64,000 nucleotides of DNA from Polytrichum commune (taxonomy: Eukaryota > Streptophyta > Polytrichopsida > Polytrichales > Polytrichaceae). The stretch covers positions 28,088,001 to 28,152,000 of the forward strand of contig OX485803.1 of assembly GCA_950295325.1 (NCBI GenBank), given 5' to 3'. A model generated the notes under the pieces. The model did not search any database, was not told the DNA's origin, and worked only from the letters and a program-made list of their open reading frames with translations. A program made the position numbers and the translations under genes. Positions 10,925 through 24,239 of this stretch are shown here, in pieces; the first letter of the stretch is position 1, and each line of letters starts with the position of its first letter.

Positions 10925-13491
10925 CCCAACTGACCCAATGATTCCGGTAACCTTGACAAGCAGAAACAACAACTTGCATTGAACTCTACAAGACTTTGTA
11001 GTCTCCCAAAATTCTCCGGAAGTTCTTGCACTCTTGAGCCCGATATGTTGAGAACTCTCAACTTCGTGAGCCCACCAATAGATGTAGGTAAGCTTTGAAG
11101 GTGGCCACAACCTCCCAGGTCCAGTGTTTCCAGGTTTGGCAACTGACCCAATGATTCCGGTAACCTTGACAAGGAGGAACATTCCTTTGCATTGAACTCT
11201 ACAAGACTTTGTAGTCTCCCAAAATCCTCCGGAAGTTCTTGCACTCCTGAGCCCGATATGTTTAGCACTCTCAACTTTGTGAGCCCACCAATAGATGTAG
11301 GTAAGCTTTGAAGGCGGCCACAACCTTCCAGGGCCAATCTTTCCAAGTTTGCCAACTGACCCAATGATTCCGGTAACCTTGACAAGCAGGAACAACGCCT
11401 TCCATTGAACTCTACAAGACTTTGTAGTCTCCCAAAATCCTCTGGAAGTTCTTGCACTCCTGAGCCCGATATGTTGAGAACTGTCAACTTCGTGAGCCCA
11501 CCAGTAGATGTAGGTAGGCTTTGAAGGCGGCCACAACCTTGCAGGTCCAATCTTTCCAAGTTTGCAAATTGACCCAATGATTCCGGTAACCTTGACCAAG
11601 AGGAACAACCCCTTACATTGAACTCTACAAGACTTTGTAGTCTCCCAAAATCCTCCGGAAGTTCTTGCACTCCTGAGTACGATATGTTGAGAACTCTCAA
11701 CTTCGTGAGCCCACCAATAGATGTAGGTAAGCTTTGAAGGCTGCCACAACCTTGCAGGTCCAATCTTTCCAAATTTGCGAACTGACCCAATGATTCCGGT
11801 AGCCTTGACCAAGAGGAACAACGCCTTGCATTGAACTCTACAAGACTTTGTAGTCTCCCAAAATCCTCCGGAAGTTCTTGCACTCCTGAGCCCGATATGT
11901 TTAGCACTCTCAACTTTGTGAGCCCACCAATAGATGTAGGTAGGCTTTGAAGGCGCCCACAACATTCCAGGGCCAATCTTTCCAAGTTTGCCAATTGACC
12001 CAATGATTCCGGTAACCTTGACAAGCACGAAGAACCCCTTGCATTGAACTCTACAAGACTTTGTAGTCTCCCAAAATCCTCCGGAAGTTCTTGCACTCCT
12101 GAGCCCGATATGTTGAGAACTCTCAACTTCGTGAGCCCACCAATAGATGTAGGTAAGCTTTGAAGGTGGCCACAACCTCCCAGGGCCAATCTTTCCAAGT
12201 TTGCCAACTGACCCATTGATTCCGGTAACCTTGACAAGCAGGAACAACCCCTTGCATTGAACTCTACAAGACTTTGTAGTCTCCCAAAGTCCTCCGGAAG
12301 TTCTTGCACTCCTGAGCCCGATATGTTGAGAACACTCAACTTCGTGAGCCCACCAATAGATGTAGGTAAGCTTTGAAGGTGGCCACAACCTCCCAGGTCC
12401 AGTGTTTCCAGGTTTGGCAACTGACCCAATGATTCCGGTAACCTTGGCAAAGTGGAACAACCCCATGCATTGAACTCTACAAGACTTTGTAGTCTCCCAA
12501 AATCCTCTGGAAGTTCTTTCACTCCTGAGCCCGATATGTTGAGAACTCTCAACTTCGTGAGCCCACCAATAGACGTAGGTAAGCTTTGAAGGTGGCCACA
12601 ACCTCCCAGTTCCAATGTTTCCAGGTTTGGCAACTGATCCAATGATTCCGGTAACCTTGACAAGCAGAAACAACAACTTGCATTGAACTCTACAAGACTT
12701 TGTAGTCTCCCAAAATCCTCCGAAAGTTCTTGCACTCTTGAGTACGATATGTTGAGAACTCTCAACTTCGTGAGCCCACCAATAGATGTAGGTAAGTTTT
12801 GAAGGTGGCCACAACCTCCCAGGTACAGTGTTTCCAGGTTTGGCAACTGACCCAATGATTCCGGTAACCTTGACAAGGAGGAACAACACGTTGCATAGAA
12901 CTCTACAAGACTTTGTAGTCTCCCAAAATCCTCCGGAAGTTCTTGCACTCCTGAGTACGATATGTTGAGAACTCTCAACTTCATGAGCCCACTAAACAAT
13001 GTAGGTAGGCTTTCAAGTTGGTCCCAATGTTGGAGGTACAATCTTTCCAAGTTTGGCAACTCCCCCAATGATTCCGGTAACCTTGACAAGGAAGAACAAG
13101 CACCTGCATTGAACTCTACAAGACTTTGTAGTCTCCCAAAATCCTCTGGAAGTTCTTTCACTCTTGAGTTCGATATGTTTAGAACTCTCAACTTCGTGAG
13201 CCCACCAACAGATGTAGGTAAGCTTTGAAGGCCGACGCAATCTTCCAGGTCCAATGTTTCCAGGTTTGGCAACTGACCCAATGAATCCGGCAACCTTGAC
13301 AAGGAAGAACAATCACTTGCATTGAAGTCTTGAAGATTTTGTAGTCTCCCAAAATCCTCTGGAAGTTCTTTCACTCTTGAGTACGATATGTTTAAAACTC
13401 TCAATTTTGTAAGCCCACCTATGGATTTAGGTAGCTCGAGAAGTTTGCAACATCCCTCAAGGTTTAACGTACACAACCTTGGAAACGGAAT
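10774..13491 (-). other. TNL exon 4: LRR exon built from about 13 copies of a 71-codon module
   Basis: After the acceptor ttctag the frame reads IPFPRLCTLNLEGC and continues for 905 residues. The module is about 213 nt (three LRRs) and repeats SLPTSIGGLTKLRVLNIS, ELPEDFGRLQSLVEFNA and LSRLPESLGQLPNLE. About thirteen modules are open. Variation concentrates at the exposed positions between the conserved Leu residues (for example GSGVQ/YSRVQ, RGCSS/CCFCL). The frame is lost in the last module by a 1-base deletion, giving the stop at 10774-10776. Confidence 0.88.
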
Positions 13492-16356
13492 CTAGAATAT
13501 AACAACCACATTCTTGTGAGGTTTTATCTTTTATGTACAATGAAAAATGGCAACAAGACCAAGTTAACCATGAAGATAATAAACATGCAAAGAGTTTATA
13601 TAAATTGCTCTATCATTGTAGAGAATAAGAATGGGCAACCCAAGTATGACTTATACCAACTTCAATCTACTCATTCCAATCTAGGAACACGAATTTAAGA
13701 TGCAATAGAGGAAATGTTACACCTCCTATTTTCATCATAACCACTTTTATTCATAAATCTCTTATAGCAATTTTTTCATAGAAACCCACGTAACTAAGAC
13801 TTCATTAAGTCATATTTTTAATACATGAAACTTACACTCATCTTTATTGTAGAAGGTTCACAATCAATGCATCAAGTTCAATGAGAGTTTTACCTGTATT
13901 TCAAAGTCTTTGGGCCAAATACAACAAAGGTGCTCACTGTATGCAAGATCCAACATTATCAAGTTGGGTAATTGCAAATCCTTAGGCAACTCAATGAGAT
14001 TCCAATGCCTCCATTGCAACCATCTCAATTCCCTTGACCATTTTGAAAAATCGCCTTTCACGTCACAATCTTCCAATATGAGAATTCGAAGTTCATTCAA
14101 ACTTGCAAAATGTTCAGCTTGCCAAATTGCTTCAATTCCGTTTCCTCTATTTTGAATTCCACTTGTTGTTAGTCCTCGCACTTTTTCAGTACCCTGCAAG
14201 ACCAACCTCACATATATAAACAAACTAATTTGTTGCAAAGCACTTAATACTCATAATACCTTGGAAACAAGTATTACTTATCATTTGTGCACCAAATTGT
14301 TCTGTAAACTTCACCTAAAACATCTACCTGATTTCTTCTCTTCTCTAGGATATAATATATTCTTAACATAACTATCTTCCAACAAATAAGTTGCCTTGAT
14401 TCTCGTACACAATTGATACAATGTGAATCAACATAAGAGATTTCAAAGGAATTTGACGACATGGACAAATACATGTGGTAAATATGTCAAGGCCATCATG
14501 ATTGTTACCTTATTTTGTTCAAGAACTTTGGTGACTGCTGAAGGATTACACAAGTGGCTTTGCTCCCCTTCATTCCGTGGTGATTTCTTCATGACCACAT
14601 CGCGTCCCATGTCTCGCAAAAGATCGTGCATAGTAAGGAAACCATTCTCATCCACCTTAAGTAGACACCTATCAATAAGTTTACATAGAAATGTAAATGC
14701 TGGGCTAAAGAAATCATCTGAGTTCCAAAAATCCAATGCCGCGTCCTTAGGCGCACCAACAAGAAAGAAGGCTATATCCAAAAACATTTCTTGTTCAACT
14801 TCACCAAGGCTATTGTAGCTCAATTTGAGACAATCCAAAATTTCTTTGTTCTTGTGGAGTGCCTCCATTGCCTCATGCCATAATGCTTCATCCCCCCTTT
14901 TGTCAAACAAAAACCCTCCAGTAATTTCCAAGGCTAAAGGTAAACCACCACATTCCTTTGCTATATCTCTTGATAAATCACGAAGTCTACGACTTGGAAT
15001 ATCGTTGTGAAAGGCACTCTTCAAAAAAAGTTGTAGAGAGTTTGATGCGCTCAACTCTTGCACCTCATGCAACAACTTCTCTCCAGCATCCCTCATTATG
15101 TTGTTCAATACGCTTTGATCTCGAGATGTGATCAACACTCGACTTCCTCCAGCAAGATTATTTAAGTCCGGTATAAGCTCATCGAATTGACTACGTTTTA
15201 CAATGTCATCCAGAACTACAAATATTTTTTTCTTCTTCATTTGTTCAAAACAACGCTCAAAACCACCAATCTTTTTCATATCCTCTTGTAGCAAGTCCCA
15301 CACCATTTTTTCTTTAAGATTCTCCATGTTTGCATCCTTCACATCCTTCAAAAAACTTCGACAAGTAAAATTGTTTTGCTCATTGTATAGGTGTGTGGCA
15401 AGAGTCGTTTTGCCAATCCCGCCTTTGCCAGTTAAGCCCACAACACCCACAGTGTTGCCCATTTGGTTCAAAATGTTCAAAACCACCTCCGATGATTGCT
15501 CTAAACCCACGGGGTACCGCGCAGGACGGAGTTGAGCTGGGCCAAAAGCTTCCAAAACTCTAGCCACAATATCTTCCATGAATGCACATTCATCGCTGTG
15601 ACCCCAAATATCCATTCGCAATCAGAGGCATACAACACATTATAGAATTCTATGAACAAATCACCAAGCAACCATAAATGATGGAATGTTAACACTTGTG
15701 AACATCTAATCAAATTCTACATTAAACAATTATAGAGGTCCATACGGTGCTTACCTGTACTCGGAACGTCGAAATCCTGTAAGATGAGAAGCTTCAAATA
15801 GGGCTTTCGTCCACCTCTTAACATCCTCGTCTCGTTTTTTTACCAAATGTTTTTCAAAAGCCTTAGCAAAAGGTCCACTTTTGATCCAATGAAGATGCAC
15901 AGGCTCAACACCTTCAAAAAAAATAGGGATAACCTTCTCGGGGCTTTTCATCATATCGACCAGCTCGTTGAGACAATATTTTGATTCAGCATAACCCTCA
16001 GAAAAAATTGCAAGATGCACTCGAACCCCACAGAGAGCCTCATTGATGGAGTTCAAGGCATGCTTCCCCTTAATAAGACGTTTAGCATCCAAAAATGGAT
16101 TACAACCACGATCACAAAGTGATTTATACAAGTGCGAAACAAAAGAACGTTTTACATCCGGTCCACGGTGGTTCAAAAAAACATCATAATAGCCCAATGC
16201 CTCTGGGCTCACATCTTGTGAATCAAGCTCCATCCCTTTGTTAACATCCTCCGTTTTGGTTTTTCTTTTCTTTCCGAATGAAGCACTTTGTTTTTGTTTT
16301 TTTTTTGTGTCTTCATTTATTTCCTTTTCGAATGAAGAGCTCCCTCTTTTTCCCAT
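10774..16356 (-). CDS. TIR-NB-ARC-LRR (TNL) immune receptor, four exons, 1568 codons
   Basis: Exons are 16356-15755, 15595-14509, 14193-13894 and 13491-10774. All introns are GT-AG, with phases 2, 0 and 0; the lengths (602, 1087, 300 and 2718 nt) sum to 1569 codons with the stop. TNLs are intracellular NLR receptors: the LRR senses a pathogen effector, NB-ARC switches nucleotide state, and TIR acts as an NADase to signal cell death. Spliced protein: basic NLS-like N-terminus (KKRKTK about residue 29), TIR about 55-200 with putative catalytic Glu131 in CLNEL, P-loop GKGGIGKTT 257-265, kinase-2 VVLDD to 331, GLPLAL 418-423, MHD 523-525, LRR from about 564. All key motifs are kept. The stop at 10774 results from a 1-base deletion in an LRR module, so the LRR may be truncated relative to the ancestor. 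A 3' splice-like site (ggtgcag) lies about 10 bases before the ATG, suggesting a leader intron. Confidence 0.85.
13894..14193 (-). other. TNL exon 3: NB-LRR linker and first LRRs
   Basis: Exactly 100 codons between the acceptor ttgcag and the donor CAG|GTAAAA. It opens with GTEKVRGL, which typically follows NB-ARC in TNLs. It then reads LRWLQWRHWNLIELPKDL and LPNLIMLDLAYSE, the N-terminal LRR cap pattern. Confidence 0.85.
14509..15595 (-). other. TNL exon 2: NB-ARC nucleotide-binding domain
   Basis: The acceptor gtcacag ends at 15596. The exon begins inside the Ser201 codon and continues DECAFMEDIV, the usual post-TIR linker. P-loop, kinase-2, the RNBS-B-like GGSRVLITSRD, GLPLAL and MHDLLRDMG are all present and in order. 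The donor follows AAG at 14509. Confidence 0.9.
15755..16356 (-). other. TNL exon 1: basic leader and TIR domain
   Basis: Starts at ATG 16356. TIR hallmarks in order: YYDVFLNHRG (about residues 56-65), PFLDAKRL (87-94), the SINEAL helix (103-108), and YAESKYCLNEL (122-132) with the conserved Glu. The exon ends TACAG|GTAAGC; its last two bases join exon 2 to make Ser201. Confidence 0.88.
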
Positions 16357-18390
16357 TTGGATTTGCCTGCACCAATAATATCAAAAATGTATCCATGAAC
16401 CATACAAAGATCACTATTTCCACTTTATTTAGATTCTCATGATGGATCCAAATCATATGTGCAAGACGCTCATTACCATATGCAAACCAACACCAAAGGA
16501 ATTGTTGCTAGAGAAGTAGCTCCTACAACCCTCCTACATAATCCTCTTCTTACAAACCCAAACACATCATTGTCATAAAATGAATGATGTCATTGACTTG
16601 ACCATGAACAGACATTTATGGGGCATACACCTACTAAACCCCAACAAGTGCCTCAAAATCTTATTATGGAGTCTCCATTGCATTCCAATAAGGTAGGTTT
16701 TATCGACGTTATATTTTACAAGAATTGGTCTTCCTCATATTTATGTCCTCAATAGCTAGATGATAGTAATTTTATAGGAAACTAAATAAATTCGTCACAT
16801 TGACACCTATTAGAATCTACAACCACCCATAAAATCATTCCTAGCCCACTTTCAATACTTAGACTATGACCAAAAATTTGAAACTTGTAATTTGAAACCA
16901 CTAGGCAACACAAGCTAATTAACTATTAAGAACAAGGTGAAATCATGATTCAAGAAGATAATCCAAGATTAGAAGGTACTTGGATGCACTCACTTGATAG
17001 GCTATGTAGTCTCCTTCCAAGTGTCCAATTGAAAATTAGAATCACTAAATGTTGTAATTTTACAAGACATGAGGATGAGGATGCCCCCAAAACATCCATT
17101 ACATCTTCCCTGCAATCGATCACCAAAAATGACGACTGTAATGACATGCCACACAATAGATTGAAACAACACCGTTGATCAAACGTCAATCCAAATGAAT
17201 TGCAAATTGGAGCACTTGTTTTAAATAATCCAAAGGAAACTTGTAATTGACTTAAAATGAACAGTTGACAATCGGGAAATTCTCTAAGAACTTGACACTT
17301 GTAAGGATGAAATTATGTTGGAAGTCCCACATTTCACATGGACTAAAGAAAAAAAAATTCCAACAGGGTAAGTAGACTAAGGTAGTTCAATGCTCCATCT
17401 GAATTGTTCCACACCAATTTTGTCAAGAGTTTACCAATGAACCACATAGAAAACAAAACTTCAACTCCATGTACATCCTCATGGTAGATTGATAGATTTT
17501 CGTACATGCATGAACCTACTTAACATATGAAAAAACCAACACCAAAGTCAACTCAAAATCAAACAACACCAATCCACAAGAATTGTTGCTAGAGAAAGAA
17601 GTGTAACAACCCTCATGTAGGCACCCATCCTACAAACCCCAACACATTTATTGCCACGAAGTGAATATGTCTTTGAGTTCACCATGAACAAACATCATAC
17701 TCCACAATCAAGAGGAGGTGTTTTGATCACATGCGGGACCCTAAATTCCAACAAGGCCTCAACATCTGAAAATTAAGTCTATTACATTTCCATAAGGTAG
17801 GTGAATCAAAGAGTTCAAGAGGATATTTTACACAAATTACTCTTACTACTATGAAAACAATTTCTTAATAATTCAAAATATAATAATTTACAGTATTACC
17901 TTAAAGCAACGACAAACGTACTCAAAAGAAGCACTCCCTTGACCCTCATTGAAGAAATACAAGGCAATTGGATGCACCCACTTGATTGGCTATATATTCT
18001 CCTTCAAGTGTGAAATTCAAGTGATAAAGAGTCACTATACATCATATACACGTATCGTCACCCCAACATTACTAAGGCTCTCCGAATTACTACACCCTTG
18101 CAACCAAATCCAAAATGTGGACAATATGTGGATTGTGTTTCCTTTATGATTTTGCAATACACATGAAGACCATGATGCACCCTGAAATTCAGACTTTCTA
18201 TCAAAACATGAATTACATCTTTCCTACAAACAATGACCAAGAAAGATGGCAGCAATGAGTTGCTATGCACAATAGACTGGAATGAGACAGCTGACCAAAC
18301 AACAAAACAGGGGAACCCAAATTAAGAAATTCATCTCATAATCAACTCGAAATAAAACGCAACAAAGATTGGAATGACATCATTGTCTGA
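16357..18390. repeat. Diverged direct duplication of non-coding DNA
   Basis: Segment A (about 16490-17220) and segment B (about 17570-18300) share order and sequence. Examples: attgttgctagagaa at 16501 and 17582, accatgaaca at about 16601 and 17681, ggatgca..acttgat..ggctat at about 16981 and 17970, and the acacaatagat/c block at about 17152 and 18269. No gene is supported in either copy. The stretch lies upstream of the TNL start and may contain its promoter; I could not identify a TATA box with confidence. Confidence 0.65.
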
Positions 18391-18654
18391 TAGTGGCATC
18401 ACAAACCCCACCACACGATTCTCAACCTCCACTCACTTTAAGGGAGCCAAAAGCAAGAGTAGAATCTGATAGACCCCTAAGCCCTTACACGTTAATGATT
18501 TGCTTCAACATATCACAAGGTGATCTCTCCCTTTACTTAGGACTGCAAAATTTTCAAACCTACACACCTGCATCCTCTCTTGAGCTGACGAGACACTTTG
18601 AATTAGATGAGTATTGACTACCCACAGAAACCACATGCAATCAAGCACTCCCTA

Positions 18655-19565
18655 CACATACTTCAGCACTTTGTAGATTGTTCCAGATCCTTCAATAGCA
18701 GGTCTCTCCCAGAAACTCCAAGAAAAACCACCACACTACAAGTATGCTTCACGATATGTAGACAACTAATAAAGAAGTCGCCATGGATGATCCTCTTACA
18801 TCAAAAGGACGTTTGTCCACAATTATGTACGCTTCACAAACCTGCCAAATGTCCAACAATTCACATGGACAGAGGTAAAACAAAAGCACCCAAAATGACT
18901 ACTAAACAAGGGCAGTGTTGGCCCAGGGTGCCAGCAAATTGGATGTACTCCAAGGGTCCTCACATAATAAAACCATTTCAGAGCTGATAATAGTTCTATA
19001 ATAATGTAATATAGAGTTGTTATATAAGATTTCAAAACGTGAGCTGGACCATAAGGTATGTGGGTGTTCTTTGGTTCGTTTTTCATGTTCTCCAACTTTC
19101 ACCCATTGGATTTACACAACCAAACCCGTGCTACAATAGCAAAACCTACAATGAAACATCTGCAATAACCAGATTGTAAACCGGACTGAAAGTGAACAAT
19201 TTATCCTTTTTATATTGAATTTCAATGACAAGATTTTCTTGAATATTAGAGTTCCATCCCGTTTGGTCCGATAGCTGTCAAACATCTTCTGCACCCTATT
19301 CATCGAGGACTCTTGAATGGCGACATGCGTGATTACTACCTTGAGGTTTGGGAATTCCCCAACGTGACAAAACTAAACAGAACAAAGACCTTTCCTGATA
19401 TTAATTTGCAACATTTGCAACTAACACCAGTATTAAAAAGAGTCCATTGAACCATTTGGGTGGACATGACAAAAGGCGGTGAAGTGGTGTGGCTTTTGAA
19501 AGCCATTGAAGAAAACAAAAATTACTTAGAATATAGTCTGGACTTCGTACTGAAGCTAGCTGGGT
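18655..19565. repeat. Dispersed repeat family, copy C
   Basis: 18655-18835 matches 21335-21515 (shared cttcaatagcaggtctctcc). 19192-19560 matches 21524-21900 (shared catcgaggactcttgaatgg). The intervening 18836-19191 is absent from copy D, and part of it (19060-19190) recurs at 43683-43810. 18770-18915 also matches 26690-26830. Short open frames here are not conserved between copies, so coding is unlikely. Confidence 0.7.
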
Positions 19566-19719
19566 ATTGCAACAATCAGAGTGATCTGCGCCAAGGTAGT
19601 CTTACGATGTTCCGGCTCACAACATCTAGGGGTGCATCAAAGAAAGCAGTGCCATTCAATTCAGACCCACTCCATAAGTAGAGAATAACTTTGGGGCCAA
19701 TTGCAACTACGGTAGATGG

Positions 19720-19900
19720 GTCTTAAGTAGCTAGTGTTCTTAATCTGACCTCTAGATTTGATTGGTATGTGGTTCAGTGAGGATCAAAAAGCAAACATCA
19801 TAACCATGCATGTTTAAAAGAGATTGGACTCAGTCTTCAAATATTAATAACTACTCTACACTCAATACTGAACACAACTGGGAGGACCTATATCAACCAA
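19720..19900. repeat. Dispersed repeat, related to 23620-23790 and (inverted) 43870-44050
   Basis: Shared elements include gtgaggatcaaa, ttaataactact and cactcaatac, in the same order at 23620-23790 and reverse-complemented at 43870-44050. Similarity starts at gtagatgggtcttaag at 19712 in the inverted pair. Confidence 0.7.
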
Positions 19901-20639
19901 CAGTCAACCTAGACACTAAGGTCTCAGGGGTCCAAAGTACAACCTACCTACACTATTTCTGCGAGTACTAATTGAGTCTACAAGTCATTCTTTTATATCT
20001 ATAGGTTCGAAACTTTATTTAGTGCATTATTTTATGTCAAGGAGCTAAAATACATTCATATCTGACATTGACAATCAATACTCTAGGCCACAAGCTCTTG
20101 TCACATAGTTTATTATGTGTACGACAATAAACTTATGAAATTCAACAAATTTTCGACCATGCTTTGGATGTGACTCAAAATAAACTTTCCAGTAAACCCT
20201 GAAACATGTGCATTTATATGCATTACCAAGGCATCAGATCACAACAAAATTCTAGTCTACATCTCTTTTAGGATCATCACATATTGTTGATCTATCCCTG
20301 CACTATTTTTGCCTCGAGGCGGGGCGGCTCGGAGAATTAAATCCCTGACCCAGAGAACCAAAAGTCGGGCATTGCAAAATCAGGCCCATGCCTCAACTTA
20401 ACTCAACTGCGCATGTTGTGACTATTTGCAAATATCACTATCAACACAATGTGCAACCCCCAAAAAAGACCTTAACACTTGCATCTCCCGCTAGCACCGC
20501 TCACAACCCCAAACACAACCCCAAATAAAAAATTAAACTCTATACCTCACTATGACCCGCAAAGCCAAACACATCAAACTTTCCTTCTCTAATCTCACCC
20601 ATTATTGAAAACCATAACAGTCCTAGTACTAGTCCCCTT

Positions 20640-22780
20640 ACATGACTTTCCAGTTTCTGCCGTTTGACATCAACAAACATTAAAATATATATAGATATAG
20701 ATATATATAGCTCACAAGTGACCCACTCTTCACCCTCCTCACTGAAAACAGAACCAAACTCGAGAAGAGATAAGTTCTTAAGTCACTTCCCCCAAAATTC
20801 AACATCTACAGCTTGCCATGACCCAAAACTCTATACCTCTCACCATGACCACTCTCCAACATTTTCCTTTTCATCACTACAATCTGCACAAAGTGCTACA
20901 CCATATCCCTTCTGTCCTCCTACCTAAGCCTCCTTATCATAATTCTGATGACAGCATACACACTTCCAAAATAAACACCGACACCAAAATTTCATGTCAC
21001 AAATTGAAAAATCTCTCCACCTCACCATCACAACTCTCCCACCCTCTTCTCCTCCACCTCACTGCAATCTGAACCCAAATTCTCAAGGAGAACACAATCA
21101 ATCACAACTGCAAAGTCTTCAAATTAAACCGCCTATATCCTCTTTTGAGCTGATGAGACCATTTGAATTAGATGAATGTCCGCTACCGACAAATTCCAGC
21201 TACTGACAAATCTGGAACATGAGCTCTTGTAAAGAATTTAGAGCGCGAAGCCTTGTCAGTGGGTTTTACCTCAGGATTCATTGTGCCAATCATCTAATGA
21301 AGCAAAGAAATCACATGCAATCGACCACTCTCTACACATACTTCAACACTTTATAAATAGTAGCAGATCCTTCAATAGCAGGTCTCTCCCAGAAACTCCA
21401 GCAAAAATCACCACAAAACAAGTATGCTTCAGGATATGTTTACAACTAACAAAGAAGTCACAATGGATGATCCTCTTACATCAGGACTTTTTTCCAAGAT
21501 TATGTACTCCAAATACTCCAATTGAACAATTTATCCTTTTTGTATTGAATTCCAGTGCCAAGATTTTCTTGAATATTAGGGTTCCATCATGTTTGGTCTG
21601 ATAGCTGTGAAACCTCTTGTGCACCCTGTTCATCGAGGACTCTTGAATGGTGACAGGCGTGATTACAACCCTGAGGTGTGGGAACTCCCCGACGTGACAA
21701 AACTAAACAAAACAAAGACATTTCCTTATATTAATTTGCAACATTTGCAACTAATATGGGTATTAAAGACAGTCCATTGAACCATTTGGGTGCACATGAC
21801 AAAAGGCGGTGAAGTGATGTGGCTTTTAAAAGCCATTTAACAGAACAAAAATTACTTAGAACGTAGTCTGGACTTTGTACTGAAGCCAACTGGGTATTGT
21901 AACAATCAGAGTGATTAGTTCCCTGATTTATTCAGTTTCAGTGAGTCTCTCCCTGACACTGCTACTGTGATTGCGTCCTTAAACCAGATACTGACAAATT
22001 AGTTGATGCCTCATCATAGATTTCCTAGTGCAACACAAATTTAAAGACTTATAAACTGATCAATATAAGCTAAAGAACAAGAAAATTCACCCACTAACAA
22101 CTGCATGCGTTACAGGATTGCGTACTAACACAAAGCAATACCCGGGGTTGTCCAACCTACAACTGCAACAAATGTACCCATGATTCTGAGTGAGTGCATT
22201 TACCCATAATTGATATTGCACAAGATTACTCACCTGTACATGCTAACACCACCGATTGACATACCCAGATCTCAGAGCACAATTATTAAAATTCTAGTGC
22301 ACTAGAGGCTCTTTCTCCCGTTCGACGATCAAGAAAGACATTCCTAAAGTCGCAAGTTTAGCATTCAACGCAATAGGCCTAATGAATCCTCCCCGCAAGC
22401 CATTGTCGGCAATTCGCTGTCGGACATCTTTGCCTATACCAAATTACTCACGACGAACCAAAGAGAAGAATCAAAGAGTGCAAGCTCGCAAGGCCACAGA
22501 CAAGTCATACCAACAGAGTACTACTTCCAGAAACTTACAGAAATAACTTAGTACACATCCACCCGCCATTCACTTGTGATGTGACAAGTCAACTTGCCGA
22601 CACTAATGAGGGGAAAAAAGAATTTGGGTCAACTTTTGGCAAAGCGCCAAGATAAGATAGTCCAGGAAATCGTCGCCACTACATAGACACCTTCCTTCCT
22701 TCTCTCATTTCAACATCCCGACACTAAAAACCCATTAATAGACTTACCTACCGATCAGCAGGAGGCAATCCACAACAAAC
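20640..22780. other. Non-coding stretch (apart from repeat copy D)
   Basis: No supported gene. It contains an AT/TAGA simple repeat (20682-20712) and C/A-rich, low-complexity DNA to about 21200 that gives short unconvincing frames. The segment 22300-22780 is unexplained. Confidence 0.4.
21320..21920. repeat. Dispersed repeat family, copy D
   Basis: Paralogue of 18655-19565 without the 350-bp internal segment. The shared stretch around 21630-21710 reads in one frame as HRGLLNGDRRDYNPEVWEL, but copy C breaks that frame. A protein-derived pseudogene is possible but not identified. Confidence 0.65.
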
Positions 22781-22800
22781 AGACCCTTCACACCCGACGG

Positions 22801-23290
22801 AACCTTCTCATCGTTCTGGTCATGGCAGTGATTAAGCTAAGTTTACCTACTGTGCACGAAACTTCACTGTGACGGTTGACTATCAACGAAAGAGATGAAA
22901 TCATCAACGGCCTCGAAGAATGAACCTTCGTCATTGACAAACACAATTTCAAGTCTATACAAGAAACCACAGCTCACCTGCTCTGAACCGAACGATGGAC
23001 GATTGGAGACAAAGTTCCTCCGATTCCTCCGCCATAGAGCTGCAATTACCTGCCAATCTGTAATAACAAATCCACAAACAGACTCACAGGTCACAGAGCC
23101 TTCAGAATATTCTCAGGCATGGCAGTCATTAAGTTAACGTTATCTACTGTGGGCGAAAAATACACTGTGACCATTGACTGCCATCGAATTTATGAGAGGA
23201 AATCATCAATAGCCGTAGAGACCAAACCATCATAATTACCAAAACGCAATTCAAGTCTGTGCAAGAAACCACGGCTCATTCCACCTGCAT
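22801..23290. repeat. Tandem duplication of an approximately 190-bp segment
   Basis: Copy 1 about 22801-22985 and copy 2 about 23098-23290 (offset about 297 bp) share catggcagt.attaag, actgtgac.gttgact, gaaatcatcaa and caagaaaccac.gctca in order. Small frames on the minus strand (22864-23094) are not conserved in copy 2. Confidence 0.65.
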
Positions 23291-24239
23291 TCCCAGATCA
23301 ACGTCACAGTAACTGAAAGCATCAAGCAAACCTTCCCTACTACCTCCTGAGAATCCTTCGCCCATGCCCAGTTCCATTCAGAAACCTGCATGAACAGCAA
23401 GAAAGAGAAAATTTCTTGCAGAACTACACTAATCTGATTTAGTGTGTCATCAAAATTGGTGTGCCACGTTAACTAAGGTGACCTCCATGACTTTTCATGT
23501 AGCAGTAAGTGTCCCCTGTCGCCTCCTCTAGTTGCCACCCAGTAATTGGAAGATCATTACATGGTCAACGATGATGCCTAGTGTGGGCCACACTAAATGA
23601 GATGTATAAGGTATGAGGGTGTTATTCAGTTAGTTTTCTAAATCAGACTCACATATTTGATGCGTTTGTGGTTAGGTGAGGATCAAAGATCAGACTCCAT
23701 AATGACAACATGTTTATAAGAGATGGGACTTCGTCTTCAAATTCTATTAACTACTCCACACTCAGTAGTGAAGACAAATGGGTGGTCCTATGTATTCAGT
23801 TAAGGAACAAGGAACATGCACTTCCAATATCCATAACTAAATCGGAGGAGGTCCGATTTCAATCTGATTTTTGCTGATGCTTTATTGTAGATTTGCTAAT
23901 GCAATTTACAAGTTCTGTTGTGTAAATCCAATTGCTAGAAGTTGGAGAACATGAAAAACAAACCTAATAACACCTACATACCTTAGTATATCAAAATTTT
24001 GAAAGTTCAAAACTAACAGCAGTACCAAGAGATAATTCCATACCAATGACAGCTTAACCTTCACGCATTGTAGCAAATAAATTAATAAACCAAAACAAAC
24101 AGACGCGTAAATTTCAGAAAGCAGGGGCGCGTACACACAAATATCTGGGTAGTGGAAGCCACTTCTGCTCAAGTAATGCTCGGCGAGCTCTTCAGGAATC
24201 TGTTGCAGGCAACCAAAAAGTAAAGATCATCACCATCTA

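Noticed and set aside
10742-12889. A 715-codon open frame on the minus strand overlapping the LRR exon
   Set aside because: It is the alternative frame of the same 213-nt module, open only because the module repeats without a stop in that frame. The LRR frame has the domain, the splice-phase support and the family match.
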